A DNA stretch of 64,000 nucleotides from Bacteroidota bacterium. Lineage in GTDB: Bacteria; Bacteroidota; Ignavibacteria; Palsa-1295. The DNA lies in the NCBI GenBank assembly GCA_018266755.1, contig JAFDZW010000005.1:647233-711232 (forward strand), read 5' to 3'. Position 1 is the stretch's first letter; each line of letters begins with the position of its first letter. Below, piece after piece: positions 41,497 to 49,868 of this stretch. Position numbers and translations under genes: made by a program. The notes under the pieces were generated by a model, which saw only the letters and a program-made list of their open reading frames with translations, did not search any database and was not told the origin of the DNA.

Positions 41497-42876
41497 TTAC
41501 TCGGCGAGCAATTTATACCACTTCCCGACTTCCGGCGCGCTAATCCGGACTTCCGGATGCTCTTCGCGCAGTGCTTCGGAAAACGTGTTCATCGCTTCAA
41601 TGTCGCCATGCGTCAGCACAATGTGCTTCGGTTTAAGGCGACGGGCGATCTCGAGCAACTCTGCCCTTCGGGCATGGGCGCTGAAACGGAAACGCTCGAT
41701 GCGGGCACGAACAGGAACGTCGCGTTTCATCGAGCCAAACTTGATACGCGTTCCACGTTCGGCATGCGAGACGACATACCCAGGCGTCCGCGGATCGGTG
41801 TAACCAATGAAGCAGATCGCAAAATTCTCCTTCCGGAGCCATCGCTGGGCCAGCAAATAACTCGACGTGCCTTCCTGCATCATGCCACTCGATGCAAGGA
41901 CGATCGACGGCTCTTTGAAGAATTTGGCTCCGAAGAGCCCATCCCGACGCGGGATCAGTGTTTGGGGAATCTCGGCAAGTTTCTCATCGCTTCGCAAGCG
42001 CGACGGGCTATACGGCATCTTGTCATACACCTCGCTGATGAGTCTCCCCATCCCCCCGGAATAAATTTCTACCGTCGGGATCTTCTTCTGTCGCATTGCG
42101 TCCCACACCATCAGCAGTGCTTCCTGCATCTTGCCTAACGCGAAGACCGGTACGAGCACCGAGCCTCCATTCGTCAGTGTTTCGTCAACAACCTGAAGGA
42201 AGCGTTCGAGCTCAATATCTCTGGAGTGGCTGAGATACGCATCGGCCTTGCCGTTCGTACATTCAGTGATCAAGACGTCGACCGGCTCATCCGGCAATTC
42301 GGCACCGCCGATAAGCGTCTGCGGATGCAGCGACGTATCCCCTGTATGGAAAATTCGTTTGCCCCGATATTCGATCAGAATTCCCCCGGCCCCGAGGATA
42401 TGCCCGCTCATATACAGAGTAACTTTTATCTCGGGATTCGTCCCTTCGAGCACGAACGGCTTATGAAACCGTCGGGGCTCGATGTTGCGAAGGATCTCGT
42501 CGAGTTTTTCTTCGGTATAGAACGGAAGTTTTTCAATAACCTCGGCAGGGTGCTGCTTTGGTAAGAGGCTTGCCGAATTACCGAGCATGATCCTGGCAAG
42601 TTCGATAGTCTCCGGTGTCGCAATGACTCGAGCCTGAGGTTGCGATTGGAGCATGAACGGAACCCCGCCCAAATGATCGGTATGGGCGTGAGTCACAATA
42701 AACGTGTCGACACCATAGGCATCGAGCAGTTGGGCCTTCGGAAACGCTTCCCAGCCCAGTTTTTCGGGGTGCAATCCCGCATCAATCAGCAGCCCGTGCC
42801 CGCCGATCTGTAAAAAGAACGAGTTCGCACCGATCTCCCTGCCGCCGCCAAGCGCCAGAAATTGGATCTGGTCCAA
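41497..42876 (-). CDS. Metallo-beta-lactamase/beta-CASP exonuclease-like protein
   Basis: 459 residues. It starts IQFLALGGGREIGANSFFLQIGGHGLLIDAGL in part, with HAHTDH (63-68), YMSGHILGAGGILIEY and FHTGDTSLHPQTLIGG. The beta-CASP part has LVPVFALGKMQEALLMVWDAM in part, IVLASSGMMQEGTSSYLLAQRWL in part, and FRFSAHARRAELLEIARRLKPKHIVLTHGD in part. Related to RNA exonuclease/CPSF-type proteins and distinct from the paralogue at 27915. The leader region runs into an almost empty 488-bp intergenic stretch. Confidence 0.88.
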   Translation of the reverse strand: MDQIQFLALGGGREIGANSFFLQIGGHGLLIDAGLHPEKLGWEAFPKAQLLDAYGVDTFIVTHAHTDHLGGVPFMLQSQPQARVIATPETIELARIMLGNSASLLPKQHPAEVIEKLPFYTEEKLDEILRNIEPRRFHKPFVLEGTNPEIKVTLYMSGHILGAGGILIEYRGKRIFHTGDTSLHPQTLIGGAELPDEPVDVLITECTNGKADAYLSHSRDIELERFLQVVDETLTNGGSVLVPVFALGKMQEALLMVWDAMRQKKIPTVEIYSGGMGRLISEVYDKMPYSPSRLRSDEKLAEIPQTLIPRRDGLFGAKFFKEPSIVLASSGMMQEGTSSYLLAQRWLRKENFAICFIGYTDPRTPGYVVSHAERGTRIKFGSMKRDVPVRARIERFRFSAHARRAELLEIARRLKPKHIVLTHGDIEAMNTFSEALREEHPEVRISAPEVGKWYKLLAE

Positions 42877-43364
42877 GTTAACATCAGTTACGGCCCCGCG
42901 GGTGGGTCCTCAGGGCGAATGAAACTTCTCGTAACCGTCAAGCTCTAAATAAAATAGAGCGACGCTGAAGGGCCTATAACATGTTATTTCTGGTGAATGG
43001 TTCGATACTGGGCCGATGGGTCGTGGCTCAGTTTGAAACTGTGTACGATACAGTCATTCTGAGGTCGCCGCGGCGACCGAAGAATCCCTTTGGCGGAGCC
43101 TCACAGGGTTTCAACAAGGGATTCTTCGTTTCACTCAGAATGACGAGTGGCATGCAGTCAAAACTGAGCCAATACCGGCCGATGCGCCTGAAACGACCTA
43201 TTTCCCGAACCAAATCTGATAGAAGCGGTGTTATATGCGGCTCGAAATCAAGTGCTGCGTGGAGCGCCCTTTTTTAGACATTGGGCGATCACTTCGTCCC
43301 TCGGGACGTGCGGATTCAGATGCTTGCGCGGCGATGTACCACAAAAATCTGAGAAAGAACTACC
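42877..43364. other. 488-bp intergenic region before rplT
   Basis: Contains the palindromic repeat at 43053-43144 and its flanks, which themselves form a longer imperfect inverted repeat (GGCTCAGTTTGA about 43025-43036, TCAAAACTGAGCC about 43158-43170). No infC or rpmI, the usual neighbours upstream of rplT, can be read in any frame here. The last about 140 bp should hold the rplT promoter and leader. Nothing further is recognisable. Confidence 0.6.
43053..43144. repeat. Dispersed palindromic repeat, copy 1
   Basis: 92 bp bounded by GTCATTCTGAG and CTCAGAATGAC, with inner arms GAAGAATCCCTTTG and CAAGGGATTCTTCG. The left arm holds a nested perfect 16-bp palindrome, GGTCGCCGCGGCGACC (43063-43078). 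The centre (GGCGGAGCCTCACAG) also occurs in copy 3 at 56993-57075, in opposite orientation. Confidence 0.88.
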
Positions 43365-43712
43365 ATGCCAAGAGCTAAAAATCTACCTGCCGCACGGCAC
43401 CGTAAGAAGAAACTCCTGAAAGCCGCCAAAGGCTTTTTCGGAATGCGCGGTAACGTTTTGACCGTTGCCAAGCACCATGTTGACAAAGCACGTCAGTATT
43501 CGTACCGCGATCGCCGCAATCGTAAGCGCGAGTTTCGTTCGCTCTGGATCGTCCGCATCAATGCGGCAGCCCGCGAGAATGGCATCAGCTACTCGAAGCT
43601 CATGGGCGGTCTTGCCAAGAGCGGCATCACAATCAACCGTAAGCTTCTTGCCGACCTCGCCGTCCGTAACCCGGAAGCATTCACGGCAGTTGTAAAAGCA
43701 GCGAAGGGGTAA
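43365..43712 (+). CDS. rplT: Large ribosomal subunit protein bL20
   Basis: 115 residues, the normal length. Highly basic N-terminus ([29 protein letters not shown] in part) followed by [27 protein letters not shown] in part and [19 protein letters not shown] in part: canonical bL20, needed for early 50S assembly. It stands alone, with neither infC nor rpmI upstream, and is closed by a strong terminator at 43739-43774. pheS, its usual downstream neighbour, lies 4.2 kb further on. Confidence 0.97.
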   Translation: MPRAKNLPAARHRKKKLLKAAKGFFGMRGNVLTVAKHHVDKARQYSYRDRRNRKREFRSLWIVRINAAARENGISYSKLMGGLAKSGITINRKLLADLAVRNPEAFTAVVKAAKG

Positions 43713-43738
43713 GCCAGCATACGGCAACCGTTTTCTTG

Positions 43739-43774
43739 AAAGCGCAGGTCATTCCGACCTGCGCTTTTGTTTTT
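43739..43774 (+). terminator. Rho-independent terminator of rplT
   Basis: Perfect 12-bp stem AAAGCGCAGGTC/GACCTGCGCTTT with a 5-nt loop, followed by TGTTTTT. Begins 26 bp past the rplT stop. Confidence 0.93.
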
Positions 43775-43844
43775 GGCTCGATGCAAACGGAACCTGTTTA
43801 TAGGTGCTCATCTGTTACCTGCACATTCCTATCAATCAATACGT

Positions 43845-44276
43845 ATGAGCAACGGCATTTCCATTTCGCGTTCAATCGTTATTAATGCACCATCTTCGAC
43901 AGTCTGGCATGCGCTGACCGATCCCGCAATCGTGAAGCAATATATGTTCGGGACGGACATGACAGCCGAATGGCGTGTCGGCGGGCGCATTACCTATCGT
44001 GGCGAATGGCAAGGCCAGTCATACGAAGACGGCGGGACGATCCTTGCGCTCGAACCCGGACGATATCTGAAGGCAACCTACTGGAGTTCGATGTCCGGTA
44101 CCGAGAACACTCCGGAGAATCAGCTTATCATCATCAACGAACTCGCCGACGAAGCTGGGGGAACCAGGCTGACGATCACACAGGAAAACAACAAGACCAC
44201 CGAAACGGCAGAGCATTCCGGCAGCAACTGGCAAATGATTCTCGAAGCGATCAAGAAGATCTGCGAAGCACAGTAG
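43845..44276 (+). CDS. SRPBCC/AHSA1 domain protein
   Basis: 143 residues from ATG 43845. The START/SRPBCC fold of the AHSA1 family: ISISRSIVINAPSSTVWHALTDPAIVKQYM in part, then AEWRVGGRITYRGEWQGQSYEDGGTILALEP in part, and the C-terminal helix GSNWQMILEAIKKICEA. Such proteins bind small hydrophobic ligands in a helix-grip cavity; the ligand is unknown. Two further homologues follow on the opposite strand under an ArsR regulator. It is preceded by the rplT terminator and so has its own promoter. Confidence 0.85.
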   Translation: MSNGISISRSIVINAPSSTVWHALTDPAIVKQYMFGTDMTAEWRVGGRITYRGEWQGQSYEDGGTILALEPGRYLKATYWSSMSGTENTPENQLIIINELADEAGGTRLTITQENNKTTETAEHSGSNWQMILEAIKKICEAQ

Positions 44277-44290
44277 ATCAAATCATAACC

Positions 44291-44373
44291 CGTCCCGAGC
44301 GACGCGAGGAGTAGGACGGACTCTTAGTCCGTCCCGAGCGACGCGAGAGTAGGACGGACTCTTAGTCCGTCCC
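44291..44373. repeat. Tandem hairpin repeat between convergent SRPBCC genes
   Basis: Two head-to-tail units of 39 and 38 bp (44291-44329, 44330-44367) that differ by one base, plus a 6-bp third start. Each unit contains GGACGGACT-CTT-AGTCCGTCC, a 9-bp hairpin. Located between two convergent genes, it may serve as a bidirectional terminator. Confidence 0.85.
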
Positions 44374-44447
44374 TCTTCAAGCCGGCAGAATGCTCAACAC
44401 ATATCTGCCTTGCGCACAGACGGAGCCAAATGCCCGTCCATACGTCG

Positions 44448-44879
44448 TCATCCCCTCCACCACGAATAATCGAGCGGTTTGCCGGTCTCGAGCATCGTCT
44501 TGAGGCTGCTTGAGATCGCATACCAGCCCTCGACAACCATCGTAGGCATCTCCCCGCCCATGACTTCATGCGTGATGTTCAAGCGTACCTGCGCCGGTGT
44601 CACTACGATCTCGAACGTCATCGTCGACGACGCTGAAGGATTGGCATGGTCAGTTGTATATGAAAGCAATCTCGGCGGATCACAAATCAATACTTTCCCA
44701 ACCTTCTCTGCCGTCTGCGTTCCCTGCGGCTGGACGATATGAATATCGGAGCCAACCTTCCAGTCGGACTCCATCGTACGGCCTCCCCAGTATTGTCTGG
44801 TGAATTCGGACGATGTCAACGCCTCCCACAATTTCTGTGGAATTGTGTCGATATATATACTGTATGTGAATATTGCCAT
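44448..44879 (-). CDS. SRPBCC/AHSA1 domain protein
   Basis: 143 residues. IYIDTIPQKLWEALTSSEFTRQYWGGRTMESDWKVGS in part is the classic AHSA1 N-terminus; the end is VEGWYAISSSLKTMLETGKPLDY. Third gene of the ArsR-SRPBCC-SRPBCC operon, 36 bp after its paralogue, with which it shares the SDWKVGS and LKTxLETGKPL elements. Probably a ligand-binding or transport protein controlled by the ArsR protein. Confidence 0.85.
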   Translation of the reverse strand: MAIFTYSIYIDTIPQKLWEALTSSEFTRQYWGGRTMESDWKVGSDIHIVQPQGTQTAEKVGKVLICDPPRLLSYTTDHANPSASSTMTFEIVVTPAQVRLNITHEVMGGEMPTMVVEGWYAISSSLKTMLETGKPLDYSWWRG

Positions 44880-44915
44880 AGTGTCGAATAAAATTCGTCC
44901 TGCGTGAGATACAGT

Positions 44916-45347
44916 TTAGAACTGCAGTGGCTTGCCGGTCTCGAGCAATGTTTTCAATCCGCTCAAGATCATCGTCCAACCGTTGCTGACCGCATTGAAC
45001 AGGCTCTCCACTTCCGCGTAGTGAGTCACGGTAAGCTTGGTGCCGCCATTTTTTTGTTCGAGTTCATAGGTCACGATCGTCTCCGGGACACCGGCAAGCG
45101 CGGCGGTGCTCACGTCGAGGAATGTGTACTCCATATACTTCGGCGGATCGATTTTCAGAATCTTCGAGACGATGTTCGCTTTACCGTCGGGCATGCTGTA
45201 CACGATCTCCGAGCCGACCTTCCAGTCGGACTTCACTTCCCTGCCAAACCAGAATTGCTTCGTGAATTCTCCGTTAGTCAATGCTTCCCACACCCGTTCG
45301 GGTGCGACTGCGATGTACGTGGTATATACAAATGTATTCTGTTCCAT
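44916..45347 (-). CDS. SRPBCC/AHSA1 domain protein
   Basis: 143 residues. VYTTYIAVAPERVWEALTNGEFTKQFWFGREVKSDWKVGS in part, DPPKYMEYTFLDVS and SNGWTMILSGLKTLLETGKPLQF. Starts 4 bp after the ArsR stop and is paralogous to the next gene, so the operon arose partly by tandem duplication. Function as for other AHSA1 proteins is unknown. Confidence 0.87.
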   Translation of the reverse strand: MEQNTFVYTTYIAVAPERVWEALTNGEFTKQFWFGREVKSDWKVGSEIVYSMPDGKANIVSKILKIDPPKYMEYTFLDVSTAALAGVPETIVTYELEQKNGGTKLTVTHYAEVESLFNAVSNGWTMILSGLKTLLETGKPLQF

Positions 45348-45351
45348 ATCG

Positions 45352-45666
45352 TCACTTGGTTGATGATTCGAGCTGTTGTTTCAAGCGGCTCAACGCTTCG
45401 AGCCGTTGATCTTCATATTTATTCACCCAGCGCCGCATGATCTCGTGAATCGGCACCGGATTGAGGTAGTGCAGTTTTTCGCGTCCGCGCCACTTGACCG
45501 AGATCAGATTTGCCTCTTCCAAGATGACCAGATGCTTCGTCACTGCCTGCCGCGACATATCCAGATGTTCGCACAACTCACCGAGCGTTTGACCGTTCTT
45601 CGCAAACAACTTATCAAGTAGTTTGCGGCGGCTGCTGTCGGCGAGTGCTTTGAATACTTTGTCCAT
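45352..45666 (-). CDS. ArsR-family transcriptional repressor
   Basis: 104 residues. Winged helix-turn-helix: VFKALADSSRRKLLDKLFAKNGQTLGELCEHLDMSRQAVTKHLVILEEANLISVKWRGREKLHYLNP in parts, with LNPVPIHEIMRRWVNKYE. No metal-binding cysteine pair (ELCxC type) is visible, so it belongs to the SRPBCC-associated, non-metal ArsR group. Head of a three-gene operon, with a perfect inverted repeat (45683-45714) immediately upstream that is its likely operator. Confidence 0.92.
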   Translation of the reverse strand: MDKVFKALADSSRRKLLDKLFAKNGQTLGELCEHLDMSRQAVTKHLVILEEANLISVKWRGREKLHYLNPVPIHEIMRRWVNKYEDQRLEALSRLKQQLESSTK

Positions 45667-45682
45667 GTCGTGAATTGATCAA

Positions 45683-45714
45683 CTCAATATGCAACTATTT
45701 AGTTGCATATTGAG
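45683..45714. promoter_or_regulatory. Perfect 15-bp inverted repeat, probable ArsR operator
   Basis: CTCAATATGCAACTA, a TT spacer, then TAGTTGCATATTGAG, perfectly symmetric, ending 16 bp upstream of the ArsR ATG. A dyad of this kind at an ArsR start is the expected autoregulatory binding site. Confidence 0.8.
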
Positions 45715-45963
45715 ACACATAATTTCTTCAGTAATTTCCTGTAGCGGCGCACAGCAGACGCACTCACGTACATCGTTATGCTTGTCAGCAGACACAATCC
45801 GTCGACGAACTAATTATATTGATCCCCATGTTATTCCCCATCATCGGCGAACACTTCCCCATAGGCCGATCTGCCCTGCCACTGCAAACCGACTATTTGG
45901 ACACAACACTTTTTGCATTTGAAAGGAGGAGTATCCACTACACAAGAAAGGAGAAAACAACTA

Positions 45964-46257
45964 ATGAGAACCGTCTCGGTGGTTCGACGAGATCAGTATC
46001 CGGATTACTACCTGTATACGATCGCTGACGAACGGCATCGCAAGCATACGGTCGAGGTCCCCGCTATAGTATTGCAAGTAGACCCTGAGGAATTTCATCG
46101 GGGAAGTAATACAGAGCATCTCGACATCATTGCATGTGGGGCAGTACTATTAAGTCTCGATGACGAAGCAATCTTCCACAAGGTGGATTGTTCGATGGTC
46201 GATCGAGCCTACCGTGCAGCCTCAGGCGCTCAAATTCTTGGACAATTCGGCATGTAA
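45964..46257 (+). CDS. Hypothetical protein
   Basis: 97 residues from ATG 45964, chosen because AAGGAG (about 45949) stands at the right distance; a further strong AAGGAGG at about 45920 belongs to the leader. No recognised family. Begins MRTVSVVRRDQYPDYYLYTIADE, followed by an acidic/mixed segment and VDCSMVDRAYRAASGAQILG. Followed 26 bp later by an intrinsic terminator (46284-46327), which supports a real single-gene transcript. Confidence 0.6.
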   Translation: MRTVSVVRRDQYPDYYLYTIADERHRKHTVEVPAIVLQVDPEEFHRGSNTEHLDIIACGAVLLSLDDEAIFHKVDCSMVDRAYRAASGAQILGQFGM

Positions 46258-46283
46258 TGTACCGAACTCTCCAAGCACTTGAA

Positions 46284-46327
46284 CAGCGGCTGTTAGTCCT
46301 TCCCTGGACCGACAGCCGTTATTTTTT
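46284..46327 (+). terminator. Rho-independent terminator
   Basis: CGGCTGT/ACAGCCG stem continuing, after two unpaired or wobble positions, into GTCC/GGAC, with a TTCCCT loop, followed by TTATTTTTT. Ends the transcript of the 97-residue gene. Confidence 0.8.
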
Positions 46328-46370
46328 ACGGTTTAAATTACGGATCGCTTATACCCCAAAAAAAACAGAT

Positions 46371-46459
46371 GTCATTCTGAGGGAAGCGAAGATCGTTGCA
46401 TCGGATCAGGAGCGGGTAAGCGACCACGTGCACATTCCCCTACTTCACCTCAGAATGAC
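46371..46459. repeat. Dispersed palindromic repeat, copy 2
   Basis: 89 bp with ends GTCATTCTGAGG and CCTCAGAATGAC; the interior differs from copies 1 and 3. The gap 46258-46684 holds only this element, the terminator before it, and the leader of the following gene. Confidence 0.85.
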
Positions 46460-46684
46460 ATACAGAATCAGGACACTGAACGCTAATACAAAAAACGGGC
46501 CAAAGCTGGTTTGTATTGAAATATAGAAGATTGTGCGATTCGCCTACCGATCACGTCAAGTTTCTTTACACGTAGTCTCGCCCTTCACTTCTCATTCCGT
46601 ACGAATAGGAATTGTTGAAAACCACCCGAAACGCTCGTGGCTGCGGCACGTACCTAATTCCCTTACTACACCATACACCATGCA

Positions 46685-47230
46685 ATGCACATTCTCGGCA
46701 TAAGCGGGAGCCCCCGCCGAGGCTCGGCCGCAGCGAATCTTCTCGGATCTGTCGCCAGCATTGGCGACGATCAGGTGACGATGACAATCTACGAATCGCT
46801 CATCGAGCTCCCACATTTCTCACCTGAACTCGATATCGAACCTGCTCTCGATCCCATCGCCGAATTGCGCCGGCAACTACGTGATGCCGATGCGATCATC
46901 ATCTGTACCCCCGAGTATGCGTTCAGCATGCCGAGTGTATTGAAGAACGCATTGGAGTGGTCCGTTTCAAGTGGTGAGTTCAATACCAAACCGACGGCGA
47001 CAATCAGTACATCTCCGCTGTACGGTGGAGGCGAACTTGCACATCAGGAACTGCTGATGGTTCTCAAAGCTGTTGGTGCGCAGATTCCGGAGCACGGATC
47101 GGTAACTGTGCGCAACACTCGTAAGCGCATTACCCCGGAGGGGACGATCGTTGATGCGGAGTTGGAGCGAGAGCTTCACGTACTGCTCGAGGGGCTCCTT
47201 TCCCTCGCGCGGAGCAAAGCCGACGAGTGA
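46685..47230 (+). CDS. NADPH-dependent FMN reductase
   Basis: 181-residue flavodoxin-fold protein. HILGISGSPRRGSAA (FMN phosphate loop, about 2-16), ADAIIICTPEYAFSMPSVLKNALEWSV in part (PEYxxxxPxxLKNALDW motif) and TSPLYGGGELAHQELLMVL. Reduces flavins, quinones or azo compounds with NAD(P)H; the physiological substrate is unknown. Followed 15 bp later by a YdeI-family gene, likely one operon. Confidence 0.92.
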   Translation: MHILGISGSPRRGSAAANLLGSVASIGDDQVTMTIYESLIELPHFSPELDIEPALDPIAELRRQLRDADAIIICTPEYAFSMPSVLKNALEWSVSSGEFNTKPTATISTSPLYGGGELAHQELLMVLKAVGAQIPEHGSVTVRNTRKRITPEGTIVDAELERELHVLLEGLLSLARSKADE

Positions 47231-47245
47231 GACGTTAGTACGTCA

Positions 47246-47836
47246 ATGCCGACCACCACCACCCCCACGCCTACATACTTCGAGACCCCGGAGCAATTCC
47301 GTGCATGGCTGAAAAGGAATCATGCCTCGGCAACCGAGCTCTATGTGGGTTTCTATAAGAAGAGCTCTGGCAAACCGAGTATCACATGGCCCGAATCGGT
47401 CGACGAGGCGCTGTGTGTCGGTTGGATCGATGCCGTGCGCAAACGGATCGACCACGAGCGATACTATATTCGATTCACTCCGCGCAAACCGAAGAGCATC
47501 TGGAGTGCGGTGAACATTAAACGCATCGGCGAACTCAAGGCCCTCGGCCGCTTGCAGAAAGCCGGTTTGATTGCGTTCGAGTCGCGCGATACGACGAGAT
47601 CGAACAAATACTCGTTCGAGCAGTCGGTGCCTATCGAATTCACACCGGCACAACGTGCGCAATTCAAAGCCAACAAGAAGGCCTGGACGTGGTTCGAATC
47701 GAAAGCGCCTTCGTATCGCAAAGCAGCGACCTGGTGGGTCATTAGCGCCAAACGCGAAGAGACCAAAGCGAAGAGACTTCTGACACTTATCGAGGACTCG
47801 GCCGCAGGCAGGGTGATCAAGCCATTATCGTATTAA
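47246..47836 (+). CDS. YdeI/OmpD-associated family protein
   Basis: 196 residues. [34 protein letters not shown] in parts, [24 protein letters not shown] in part and [22 protein letters not shown] in part are characteristic of the YdeI family (OmdA), with a [21 protein letters not shown] element near the end. In enterobacteria members protect against antimicrobial peptides and bacteriocins; function here is inferred at family level only. Confidence 0.88.
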   Translation: MPTTTTPTPTYFETPEQFRAWLKRNHASATELYVGFYKKSSGKPSITWPESVDEALCVGWIDAVRKRIDHERYYIRFTPRKPKSIWSAVNIKRIGELKALGRLQKAGLIAFESRDTTRSNKYSFEQSVPIEFTPAQRAQFKANKKAWTWFESKAPSYRKAATWWVISAKREETKAKRLLTLIEDSAAGRVIKPLSY

Positions 47837-47894
47837 TGCCCCTTTTGGCAATCAGGCGGACACTTTCCCGTCGGAATCGCGTTTCTTATTATTC

Positions 47895-48950
47895 ATGACC
47901 GTAAGCGAATTACAAGCAAGAACTTCCGAATTGCTCACCGAACTTCGGGGTGCGACAAGCGCCGCCGAGCTCGAATCATTCAAGCTTGCCCATTTGGTGC
48001 GTAAGGGCTCTATTGCCGAGCTCTTCGAGCAACTAAAGACTGTTTCCAAGGAGGATAAACCCGCTGTCGGCAAGGCACTCAACGCGTTGCGCACAACGGT
48101 CGAATCCGCCTTTAAGGAGAAAGAAGAGGGCATCGGCAACGGTCCTGCCAAAACGACGGAAACGATCGACCTAACGATGCCCCCGCGTCCGCTGCCAGTA
48201 TACGAACCGGGTCACGAACATCCGCTGACCTCGACACTCGAACGGATGGTCGCCATCTTTACGGCGATGGGCTTTGACGTTGCCGATGGTCCGGAGATCG
48301 AAGATGACCTACACAATTTTGAAAAGCTGAATTTCGCGCCCGATCACCCGGCGCGCGACATGCAGGACACGTTTTTTATCAAACCGTCCGCCGATTGGAC
48401 GCCAACAAGCGAGGAACGACCGATCCTGCTTCGCACCCATACGTCGCCTGTTCAGGTGCGCGTCATGGAATCATGGCCGTTGCCGATTCGTGCGGTTATG
48501 CCGGGCCGAGTCTATCGCAACGAAGAGATCACGGCACGCAGCGCGGCCTGCTTCTTCCAACTCGAAGGGCTGGTGATTGACAAGGGTGTGACAATGGCAG
48601 ACCTCAAGGCCGTTCTGCTCGAATTCGCCCGTCAGTTCTTCGGAGCCGATTCGAAAATCCGCCTGCGTCCGTCATACTTCCCCTTCACCGAGCCGAGTGT
48701 GGAAGTGGACGTCAGTTGCTACCTCTGCGGTGGCAAGGGCTGCCGCGTCTGCAAACATAGTGGCTGGCTCGAGATCCTGGGTGCTGGGATGGTACATCCG
48801 AACGTACTGAAGGCCTGTGGCATTGATCCGGAAGTGTATACCGGCTATGCATTCGGCATGGGCATCGACCGCACAGCGCTCATGCGCTACGGTATCAACG
48901 ATATTCGGATGTTCACCGAAAACGATTTTCGTTTCTTACGGCAATTTTAG
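47895..48950 (+). CDS. pheS: Phenylalanyl-tRNA synthetase alpha chain
   Basis: 351 residues. N-terminal coiled coil (about 1-90) followed by a class II core: [30 protein letters not shown] in parts, [14 protein letters not shown], motif 2 [24 protein letters not shown] in part, a zinc-like [20 protein letters not shown] insertion in part, and motif 3 [22 protein letters not shown] in part. Complete enzyme. pheT is not next to it, and rplT, its usual upstream neighbour, is 4.2 kb away. Confidence 0.97.
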   Translation: MTVSELQARTSELLTELRGATSAAELESFKLAHLVRKGSIAELFEQLKTVSKEDKPAVGKALNALRTTVESAFKEKEEGIGNGPAKTTETIDLTMPPRPLPVYEPGHEHPLTSTLERMVAIFTAMGFDVADGPEIEDDLHNFEKLNFAPDHPARDMQDTFFIKPSADWTPTSEERPILLRTHTSPVQVRVMESWPLPIRAVMPGRVYRNEEITARSAACFFQLEGLVIDKGVTMADLKAVLLEFARQFFGADSKIRLRPSYFPFTEPSVEVDVSCYLCGGKGCRVCKHSGWLEILGAGMVHPNVLKACGIDPEVYTGYAFGMGIDRTALMRYGINDIRMFTENDFRFLRQF

Positions 48951-49008
48951 CAGTCGATCCCCCGATCGGAACTCGATGTCTGTGCTGTTACTCATTCGCT
49001 CTATCGTT

Positions 49009-49791
49009 ATGAATCAACGCTCCTTTGTTACCCGTCTCGGCGCGGTTGCGCTCGCTCTGGTGTTTATGCTAAGCATCTCAAGCTGCGGCAACTCCGGCTC
49101 ATCCCCGAACAACCCGACCACCGGATCGAACGACTATGGTGGGAATACGTTTCCCAAGACCGGTACAACCTATACCTATGACCTCTACCAAACCGACTCT
49201 GTCGGCACGAAGGTCGTAGGTACGGACACGACGATCGTCGCTTCGGTCGTTGGCGCGGGCATGACGTACCTTGGGGAATCAAATGTGTTTGCAGTACAAG
49301 ACGGCGGCACAACCAACCATTTTACATTTACTCATGCCGGCGATTTAAAGATGTCTCCAGATACGGCAGGAATAACGGCAATGCTCAATGGCATAGCCAA
49401 CGCGAGCATTGCGAAATGGTTTACATTTCTGACGGGCACAAAATTAGCAGGCGATTTTCACGCATTTGACACGAGTATCTCCTTTCCCTTTACCTTTAAC
49501 GGATTACCGATACAGGTTGGAGTAGATATCTCCATTGCGAATGGATATATGAAAGAAGAAGCAGTGCAAGTTGGAAGTGAGTCGCTACAATGTTCAAAGA
49601 TTCACATCAAGTATACGGTCGATATTCATGCCGTTATCGTCAACTCTACAATTATAATCGATAACACGTACTGGTTCTCTCCGAAGATCGGGTATTTTGC
49701 AAAAGAAGTATCGACCAACACCGGGCTCGACATTCTCGGTATGCCACCTTCCGGTAGCGTTCAAACACTTACGTCCTACCATCTCAACTAA
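49009..49791 (+). CDS. Lipoprotein, paralogue of the one at 40664
   Basis: 260 residues from ATG 49009. Lipobox SISSC follows a hydrophobic segment (LGAVALALVFMLSI). A low-complexity linker (GNSGSSPNNPTTGSNDYGG) leads into TGTTYTYDLYQTDSVGTKVVGTDTTIVASVVGAG in part, matching its paralogue across the strand break. The second half differs (FPFTFNGLPIQVGVDISIANG, KIHIKYTVDIHAVI). Unknown function. Confidence 0.75.
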   Translation: MNQRSFVTRLGAVALALVFMLSISSCGNSGSSPNNPTTGSNDYGGNTFPKTGTTYTYDLYQTDSVGTKVVGTDTTIVASVVGAGMTYLGESNVFAVQDGGTTNHFTFTHAGDLKMSPDTAGITAMLNGIANASIAKWFTFLTGTKLAGDFHAFDTSISFPFTFNGLPIQVGVDISIANGYMKEEAVQVGSESLQCSKIHIKYTVDIHAVIVNSTIIIDNTYWFSPKIGYFAKEVSTNTGLDILGMPPSGSVQTLTSYHLN

Positions 49792-49868
49792 CTACGGATT
49801 TGATGAAGGTATAACAAAACACTGCGAACAATCGCGATGCATGTCGTTGTTTACACTGCCGCTAATCA

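Noticed and set aside
43228..43419. Possible rpmI (bL35) ahead of rplT
   Set aside because: The translation lacks the bL35 pattern (KMKTHRGAAKRFK-type) and overlaps the rplT start; not supported.
44291..44373. Possible CRISPR-like direct repeats
   Set aside because: Only two contiguous units with no spacers; it is a tandem hairpin, not a CRISPR array.
46188..46526. Open frame running through the terminator and palindromic repeat 2
   Set aside because: Its sequence is explained by the 97-residue gene's end, an intrinsic terminator and the repeat; no start signal.
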